Below are positions 1-4,113 of a stretch of 6,004 nt of DNA, piece after piece. Position 1 is the first letter of the stretch. Every line of letters starts with the position of its first letter. A program made the translations under genes and the position numbers. Origin of the DNA: Cellulomonas sp. (GTDB lineage Bacteria > Actinomycetota > Actinomycetes > Actinomycetales > Cellulomonadaceae); the NCBI GenBank assembly GCA_031178805.1, contig JAPSIJ010000153.1, positions 1 to 6,004 of the forward strand. The letters run 5' to 3'. Under the pieces are notes generated by a model, which worked only from the letters and a program-made list of their open reading frames with translations, had not been told where the DNA came from and made no database searches.

Positions 1-125
1 CGCTCGGTGTCGGCGGGCACGAGCACGCGGTACGCGAGCGTCTCGCCCTCGTGCAGGGACAGGATGTGGGCGACGTCCGCCGCGGCCAGGGTGTCCTCCG
101 TGAGGACCAGGATGGTGTCGGTCAC
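1..125 (-). CDS. N-terminal fragment of an unrecognised conserved-looking protein (3' end outside the window)
   Basis: Only the first 41 codons are visible. Read from the GTG at 125-123, the peptide begins VTDTILVLTEDTLAAADV and continues through AHILSLHEGETLAYRVLVPADTE. It starts with a short hydrophobic strand (ILVLT), then a helix-like stretch, then a second strand (YRVLV). This could be the opening of a small alpha/beta fold such as a universal-stress-like domain, but that is only a guess and I assign no function. The start is well constrained: the frame has a stop at 158-156 and no other ATG or GTG between it and 125. There is no clear Shine-Dalgarno, but a TAGTGT box sits 7 nt upstream, pointing to a leaderless mRNA. 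The gene lies 75 bp downstream of the ribD-like gene on the same strand and probably has its own promoter. Coding status is moderately sure; identity is unknown. Confidence 0.7.
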   Translation of the reverse strand, partial: MTDTILVLTEDTLAAADVAHILSLHEGETLAYRVLVPADTE

Positions 126-132
126 GGGCTCG

Positions 133-138
133 ACACTA
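133..138 (-). promoter_or_regulatory. Putative -10 box (TAGTGT) of the left-edge gene
   Basis: TAGTGT on the minus strand fits the actinobacterial TANNNT -10 consensus. Seven bases separate it from the GTG at 125, so transcription would start at or within a base or so of the start codon (leaderless). I see no good -35 hexamer; the region about 17 bp upstream is GC-rich and a poor match. It is one of the few AT-containing spots in the 75-bp gap 126-200. Confidence 0.5.
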
Positions 139-200
139 TCGGGCGTCCGCCCTGCTCACCCGCCGCGCACCGCCGCCCGTGCCGCGCCCCGCCCGGGCGG

Positions 201-992
201 TCAGGCGTCGGGGCCCAGCCGCCAGCGCCCGAGCAGCATCCCCGCGTGGTGCAGCAGGTGCGCGGCGCGCGCGGGCTGCGGCGTCACCCAGTCCGGCCCC
301 TGCACGGCGCGCAGCCCCGGGCCGCCGACCAGCACCGGGCTGCTGGTCAGGCACAGCTCGTCCACCAGCTCCGCCTGCACGAGGTCGGTGAGCAGCCGCG
401 GCCCGCCCTCGGCCAGCACCCGGGTCAGCCCGCGGGCGGCGAGTGCGGCCAGGGCCCGGGGCAGGTCCACGGTGGCGGCACCCGCGACGACCACCCGGTC
501 CGCGCCCACCTCCGCGCGGAGCGCGTCGATCCGCGGGCACGCCTGCGGCACGACGACGTGCGGCGGCCGGTCGGTGCCGCGCAGCCCGGGCGGCAGGTCG
601 CCGGACACCGTGACGACCGCGAGCTCGAGGCCCGGCGCCTGGCCCCGCGCCGTGCGGGCCTCGCGCAGGTCGGCCGGCACGGTCAGCGGGGTGTACCCCT
701 CGGCGCGCGCGGTGCCGGCGCCCACCAGCACCACGTCGGCGACCGCCCGCATCACCCGGAACACCCGCCAGTCCGCGGGCCCGTTGATGCTGCGCGACCG
801 CCCGTCCGGGCCCTGCGCCGAGCCGTCCAGCGTCGCGATCATGTTCGCCCGCACCGCGGTGGGCCGGCCCGGCCGCGGCTCCGGGTGCGCGTACAGCGCG
901 TGCAGGGCCGGCTCGCCCGGCTCGGGAGCCAGGGTGGCGCCGGCGCGGTCGAGGGGCAGCAGCACGTCCAGGGGCGGGAGCTCGCGGGGCAT
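201..992 (-). CDS. Stand-alone RibD C-terminal-domain reductase (pyrimidine/dihydrofolate reductase-like)
   Basis: A 263-residue protein of the RibD_C / dihydrofolate-reductase-like fold, probably a cytoplasmic NADPH-dependent reductase. The visible family motifs are RANMIATLDG (residues 48-57, substrate side), VLVGAGTARAEGY (88-100, nucleotide-binding loop) and LAEGGPRLLTDL (193-204, the EGGP cofactor motif), followed by the LTSSPVLVGG strand (215-224). It lacks the zinc deaminase domain of bifunctional RibD, and its length suits a complete single-domain enzyme. The usual annotation is 5-amino-6-(5-phosphoribosylamino)uracil reductase of riboflavin synthesis. However, no other rib gene is in view. 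The divergent zapE neighbour matches, from memory, M. tuberculosis Rv2671/Rv2670c, where Rv2671 has been reported to reduce dihydrofolate. The substrate is therefore uncertain. The ATG at 992-990 is the first ATG/GTG after the in-frame stop at 1076-1074. It has no clear Shine-Dalgarno but a -10 box 7 nt upstream. The family call is firm; the substrate is open. Confidence 0.9.
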   Translation of the reverse strand: MPRELPPLDVLLPLDRAGATLAPEPGEPALHALYAHPEPRPGRPTAVRANMIATLDGSAQGPDGRSRSINGPADWRVFRVMRAVADVVLVGAGTARAEGYTPLTVPADLREARTARGQAPGLELAVVTVSGDLPPGLRGTDRPPHVVVPQACPRIDALRAEVGADRVVVAGAATVDLPRALAALAARGLTRVLAEGGPRLLTDLVQAELVDELCLTSSPVLVGGPGLRAVQGPDWVTPQPARAAHLLHHAGMLLGRWRLGPDA

Positions 993-999
993 GCGCGCC

Positions 1000-1005
1000 A
1001 GGCTA
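1000..1005 (-). promoter_or_regulatory. Putative -10 box (TAGCCT) of the RibD-like reductase gene
   Basis: TAGCCT on the minus strand matches TANNNT and lies 7 bases before the ATG at 992. That spacing puts +1 at the start codon, and no AGGAGG-like ribosome site is present, so a leaderless transcript is likely. It occupies one side of the 96-bp divergent intergenic region. No convincing -35 is visible. There is no room for an FMN riboswitch if transcription begins here. Confidence 0.55.
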
Positions 1006-1074
1006 GCGGCGCCCGGACCCGCCCGTACCCGGAGCCGAACAGCGCCGCCTCGTGCCGGGCCGCCGCCGCGGGCC

Positions 1075-1080
1075 TAGGCT
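1075..1080 (+). promoter_or_regulatory. Putative -10 box (TAGGCT) of zapE
   Basis: TAGGCT on the plus strand matches TANNNT and ends 8 bases before the GTG at 1089, again consistent with a leaderless or nearly leaderless mRNA. It is embedded in the 8-bp palindrome GCCTAGGC (1072-1079). The centres of this box and the oppositely directed box at 1000-1005 are about 75 bp apart, so the two promoters point away from each other in the same short gap. No good -35 hexamer is visible. Confidence 0.5.
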
Positions 1081-1088
1081 GTGCGGCC

Positions 1089-2126
1089 GTGACCCCGAGC
1101 CCCGCCACGCCGACGACCGCCAGCCTGACCGCCCGGCGGCCCGAGGTGGCCCCCGACCGCCTGCTGGCCGAGCGCGTGCCGCCCCGGCACTTCGCGCACG
1201 AGTCGTTCGACACCTACCGCCCGGACGCCCGGTACCCCAGCCAGCAGGCCGCGGTGGACCGGCTGCGGGAGGTCGCGGGCACGCTGACCACCAGTCGGTC
1301 CGGCGGCCTGCGCTGGTTCCGGCGGTCGGCGCCCGCGGTGCCCGCCGTCTACCTCGACGGCGGCTTCGGCGTCGGCAAGACCCACCTGCTGGCGTCCCTG
1401 GCCACCGCGGTGGGCCCGGAGGCGTCCTCCTACGGCACGTTCGTGGAGTACACCAACCTGGTCGGCGCGCTCGGCTTCCGGCCGACGGTCGACGCCCTGG
1501 CCACCCGGCGGCTGGTGTGCATCGACGAGTTCGAGCTCGACGACCCGGGCGACACCGTGCTGATGTCCCGGCTGCTGCGCGAGCTCACGGACCGGGGCGT
1601 GGCGCTCGCGGCCACCTCCAACACGCTGCCGGAGTCGCTCGGCGAGGGCCGGTTCGCGGCGGACGACTTCCTGCGCGAGATCCAGGACCTGTCCGGCCGG
1701 TTCGAGGTGCTGCGGATCGACGGGCAGGACTACCGGCAGCGCTCGGCGGTCACCGACGCCGACGGCCTGGCCGACGACGCCGTCCGCGCGGCGGTGCAGG
1801 GCGTGCCCGGGGCGACGCTGGACGACTTCGGCGACCTCGCCCGGCACCTGGCGACCGTGCACCCGTCCCGGTACGGCGCGCTGCTGGACGGCGTGGACCT
1901 CGTCGGGCTCACCGGCGTCGGCCCGCTGCCCGACCAGGACGTCGCGCTGCGGCTCGTGGTGCTGGTGGACCGGCTGTACGACCGCGACGTGCCCGTGCTG
2001 CTGGGCGGCGCGGGGGAGTCGGCCCTGTTCTCGGAGCAGATGCTCGCCGGCGGCTACCGCAAGAAGTACTTCCGCGCCCTGTCCCGCCTCGGCGCCCTCG
2101 CCGAGCGCGGCCGCGAGCGCGTCTGA
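1089..2126 (+). CDS. zapE: ZapE / AFG1-family P-loop ATPase
   Basis: A 345-residue cytoplasmic AAA-type ATPase of the AFG1/LACE1 family, called ZapE in bacteria. The E. coli member is a division protein that interacts with FtsZ; the role in actinobacteria is inferred, not shown here. Visible motifs are Walker A GGFGVGKT (residues 91-98, K97), Walker B LVCIDEFEL (142-150, D146/E147), a sensor-1-like ATSNT (175-179, N178), and a C-terminal basic segment YRKKYFRALSRL (323-334) that may supply the arginine contacts. The family-typical entry segment RHFAHESFDTYRPD is at 33-46. The reading frame stays open far upstream, but GTG at 1089 is chosen because the family homology begins just after it and a TAGGCT box lies 8 nt before it. 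It is transcribed divergently from the RibD-like gene and convergently with treZ. The length is slightly short of E. coli ZapE (about 375 residues), and all core motifs are intact. Confidence 0.92.
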   Translation: MTPSPATPTTASLTARRPEVAPDRLLAERVPPRHFAHESFDTYRPDARYPSQQAAVDRLREVAGTLTTSRSGGLRWFRRSAPAVPAVYLDGGFGVGKTHLLASLATAVGPEASSYGTFVEYTNLVGALGFRPTVDALATRRLVCIDEFELDDPGDTVLMSRLLRELTDRGVALAATSNTLPESLGEGRFAADDFLREIQDLSGRFEVLRIDGQDYRQRSAVTDADGLADDAVRAAVQGVPGATLDDFGDLARHLATVHPSRYGALLDGVDLVGLTGVGPLPDQDVALRLVVLVDRLYDRDVPVLLGGAGESALFSEQMLAGGYRKKYFRALSRLGALAERGRERV

Positions 2127-2145
2127 CCCACCCGCACGCGCACCC

Positions 2146-2168
2146 CGCACGCACGCGCGCACGCGCGC
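2146..2168. repeat. Left alternating pyrimidine/purine tract (Z-DNA-prone)
   Basis: Twenty-three consecutive bases alternate strictly between C and a purine (CG/CA steps), running directly into the left arm of the inverted repeat at 2166. Alternating CG/CA sequence is the classic Z-forming composition. It is part of the 139-bp non-coding gap between zapE and treZ. The tract itself is directly visible; any non-B structure is inference. Confidence 0.75.
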
Positions 2169-2229
2169 CGAGACTGCAGCAGATGCGGCCTCCCGGGGAC
2201 CGGAAGGCGCATCTTCTGCAGTCTCGGCG
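2166..2229. terminator. Long inverted repeat between convergent genes: probable bidirectional terminator or REP-like element
   Basis: The arms 2166-2187 and 2208-2229 pair at 21 of 22 positions; the only mismatch is C2180 against T2215. The outer 14 bases, CGCCGAGACTGCAG, are perfectly complementary to the other arm, and the inner part shares AGATGCG. The 20-nt loop (2188-2207) can make a few further pairs. The hairpin starts 39 nt after the zapE stop and 36 nt after the treZ stop, so it is nearly centred between the convergent genes. That is ideal for ending both transcripts. There is no T-tract on either side, so it is not a canonical rho-independent terminator; actinobacterial terminators often lack one. 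The arm is much longer than needed and has mixed composition, so a dispersed palindromic repeat is an alternative. Confidence 0.75.
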
Positions 2230-2235
2230 TGAGCG

Positions 2236-2266
2236 GTGCGCGCGTGCGCGTGCGCGGCGCGTGCGT
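2236..2266. repeat. Right alternating purine/pyrimidine tract (Z-DNA-prone)
   Basis: Positions 2236-2256 alternate purine/pyrimidine for 21 bases (G with C or T), and after a one-base slip the pattern resumes over 2257-2266, touching the treZ stop codon. It mirrors the CG/CA tract on the other side of the inverted repeat and is broadly complementary to it, so the whole segment 2146-2266 is an extended imperfect palindrome. The region has no coding role that I can see. Confidence 0.7.
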
Positions 2267-4113
2267 CAGGCGAGGACGGCGACCGAGCGGGCGCCGACGA
2301 CCACGTGGGCCTCGTCGCCGTCCTCGGCGGGCGCCTGCACGCGGCAGCCCGTCCAGGACGCGAGCACCTCGAGGTCGCCCCGGGTCGTGCCGAGCGGGAC
2401 CGCGCGCTCGGTGTCCGCGAGGTTCACGACCACCCGCACGTCGCCGCGGTGCAGCACCAGCCAGTCGGCCCACGCCCCGTCCGCGACGGCGCCGTCGGGC
2501 GCCCACGTGACGTCGGTGCGGCGCCGGTCGCCGGAGGCGAGGTCCGGCACGTCCCGGCGCAGCTGCACGAGGCGGCGGTACCACTCGAGCATCCGGGCGT
2601 GGCCGGGCAGCCCGGGCTCGGTCCAGTCCAGGCGGCTGGCGGTGAACGTCGCCGGGTCCTGCGGGTCCGGGACCACGAAGGTCTCCTCGTCCGCGCCGTA
2701 CATCTCGGCCCAGCCGTGCCCGCCGAACTCGCGCGCCCGGCCCTCGCGGACCGCCTGCGCCAGCTCGGGCTCGGGGTGGTCCGTGACGTACATCCAGGGC
2801 GTGCGCGCGCCCCACTCCTCGCCCATGAACAGCATCGGCGTGAACGGGGACAGCAGCACCAGCGCGGCCTCGGCCGCCAGGCCGCCGTCGTCGAGCGCGG
2901 CCGAGGGCCGGTCGCCGAGCGCGCGGTTGCCCACCTGGTCGTGGTCCTGGCCGAAGACGACGAACCGGTGCCCGTCGACCTCGGGCGGCACGGGTCGGCC
3001 CCAGTCCTGCTCGCGGAAGCTGGAGTAGCCGCCGTCGTGCACGAACACGCCGGTCATGGCCTTGCGCAGCGTCTCCGGGGTGCCGAAGTCGCCGTAGTAG
3101 CCGTGCCGCTCGCCGGTGAGCAGGGCGTGCAGCGCGTGGTGCACGTCGTCCGCCCACTGCGCCGTCATGCCCCAGCCGCCCTCGGCGGTGGGCGTGACGG
3201 ACACCGGGTCGTTGAGGTCGACCTCCGCGATCAGCGACAGCGGGCGGCCCACCTCGGCGGCCAGCGCCGCGACCTCGTCGGACAGCTGCGCCAGCACGTG
3301 CCGGGGCGACTCGTCGACCAGGGCGTGCACCGCGTCCAGCCGCAGGGCGTCGACGTGGAAGTCCCGCAGCCAGCGCAGCGCGCTGTCCAGGATCCACCGG
3401 CGCACGTGCTCCGCGCCGTCGCCGTCCAGGTTGATCGCCGCGCCCCACGGGGTGTGGTGCGCCTCGGTGAAGTACGGGCCGAACTCGCCCAGGTAGTTGC
3501 CGGACGGCCCGAGGTGGTTGTGCACCACGTCGAGGCACACCGCCAGCCCGGCGCCGTGCGCCGCGTCGACGAACGCCTGCAGCGCACCGGGGCCGCCGTA
3601 CGGCTCGTGCACCCCGTACAGGCTGACGCCGTCGTAGCCCCAGCCGTGCTCGCCGTTGAACGGCGCGAGCGGCAGGAGCTCGACCACGTCGACGCCGAGC
3701 GCCGCCAGGTGGTCCAGGCGGCCCGCCGCGGCCTCGAGCGTGCCCTCCGGGGTGAAGGTGCCCACGTGCAGCTCGTAGACCACGGCGCCGCGGACGTCCC
3801 GGCCGGCCCAGCCCTCGTCGGACCACGCGTGCCGGCTCGGGTCGAACACCCGGCTCGGCCCGTGCACGCCCGCGGGCTGCCACGGACCCCGCGGGTCGGG
3901 CCGCGGGTCGCCCCCGTCCAGCACGAACGCGTAGTCCGTGCCGTGCGGCAGGTCCTCGTCGTGCGTCCACCAGCCGTCGCCGGCGGCGGTCAGCTCCACG
4001 GTCCGGGCGCCGCCGTCGTCCGCGGCGGGCAGGTGCAGCGCCACGGTGCGGGCGTGGGGCGCCCACACCTCGCCGGGGCGGACCTCCCGGGTCCGCTGCG
4101 CGTCGTCGGTCAT
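2266..4113 (-). CDS. treZ: Maltooligosyltrehalose trehalohydrolase TreZ (GH13)
   Basis: A complete 615-residue cytoplasmic glycoside hydrolase. It cuts the alpha-1,4 bond next to the trehalosyl end of maltooligosyltrehalose and frees trehalose, the second step after TreY. Residues 1 to about 95 form the N-terminal beta-sandwich (VWAPHARTV, WWTHDEDLPHGTDYAFVLDG). The GH13 barrel follows, with region I DVVHNH (195-200), region II FHVDALRLDAVH (252-263, nucleophile D260), region III LIAEVDLND (294-302, acid/base E297) and region IV FGQDHDQVGN (387-396, D392). Other family-typical strings are VVYELHVGTFTPEG (111-124) and FMGEEWGARTPW (429-440). A small C-terminal beta domain ends the protein. The length is normal for the family. 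The ATG at 4113 overlaps the treY stop by four bases (ATGA) and is preceded by AGGAGG, so translation is probably coupled to treY. No catalytic residue is missing. Confidence 0.97.
   Translation of the reverse strand: MTDDAQRTREVRPGEVWAPHARTVALHLPAADDGGARTVELTAAGDGWWTHDEDLPHGTDYAFVLDGGDPRPDPRGPWQPAGVHGPSRVFDPSRHAWSDEGWAGRDVRGAVVYELHVGTFTPEGTLEAAAGRLDHLAALGVDVVELLPLAPFNGEHGWGYDGVSLYGVHEPYGGPGALQAFVDAAHGAGLAVCLDVVHNHLGPSGNYLGEFGPYFTEAHHTPWGAAINLDGDGAEHVRRWILDSALRWLRDFHVDALRLDAVHALVDESPRHVLAQLSDEVAALAAEVGRPLSLIAEVDLNDPVSVTPTAEGGWGMTAQWADDVHHALHALLTGERHGYYGDFGTPETLRKAMTGVFVHDGGYSSFREQDWGRPVPPEVDGHRFVVFGQDHDQVGNRALGDRPSAALDDGGLAAEAALVLLSPFTPMLFMGEEWGARTPWMYVTDHPEPELAQAVREGRAREFGGHGWAEMYGADEETFVVPDPQDPATFTASRLDWTEPGLPGHARMLEWYRRLVQLRRDVPDLASGDRRRTDVTWAPDGAVADGAWADWLVLHRGDVRVVVNLADTERAVPLGTTRGDLEVLASWTGCRVQAPAEDGDEAHVVVGARSVAVLA

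Noticed and set aside
189..200. CCGCCCGGGCGG palindrome directly after the stop of the RibD-like gene, as a terminator
   Set aside because: The stem would be only about 4 bp with a usable loop, there is no T-tract, and such GC palindromes are frequent at this composition. I do not claim it.
7..1077. Plus-strand open frame of 356 codons
   Set aside because: Composition is Ser/Arg/Ala-rich without domains, and it is antisense to a gene with clear motifs. Long antisense frames are expected at this GC content.
51..1088. Open frame upstream of zapE that would add 346 residues to its N-terminus
   Set aside because: It lies antisense to the well-supported RibD-like gene, has low-complexity Arg/Gly/Ala/Pro composition and no family homology. 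The TAGGCT/GTG arrangement at 1075-1091 gives a better start.
993..1088. FMN riboswitch upstream of the RibD-like gene
   Set aside because: No conserved RFN-type stems are recognisable, the gap is only 96 bp, and the -10 box next to the ATG leaves no leader RNA.
2166..2229. Inverted repeat as the end of an insertion sequence or as a CRISPR unit
   Set aside because: There is no transposase, no target-site duplication, no second copy in the window and no array periodicity.
1052..3028. Plus-strand open frame of about 658 codons spanning zapE, the intergenic hairpin and the end of treZ
   Set aside because: It runs through a palindromic non-coding element and two real genes in the wrong frame or strand, and its translation is low-complexity.
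2054..4066. Minus-strand open frame of 670 codons overlapping treZ and the end of zapE
   Set aside because: Arg/Gly/Ala-rich, out of frame with treZ, and reads through the intergenic hairpin.
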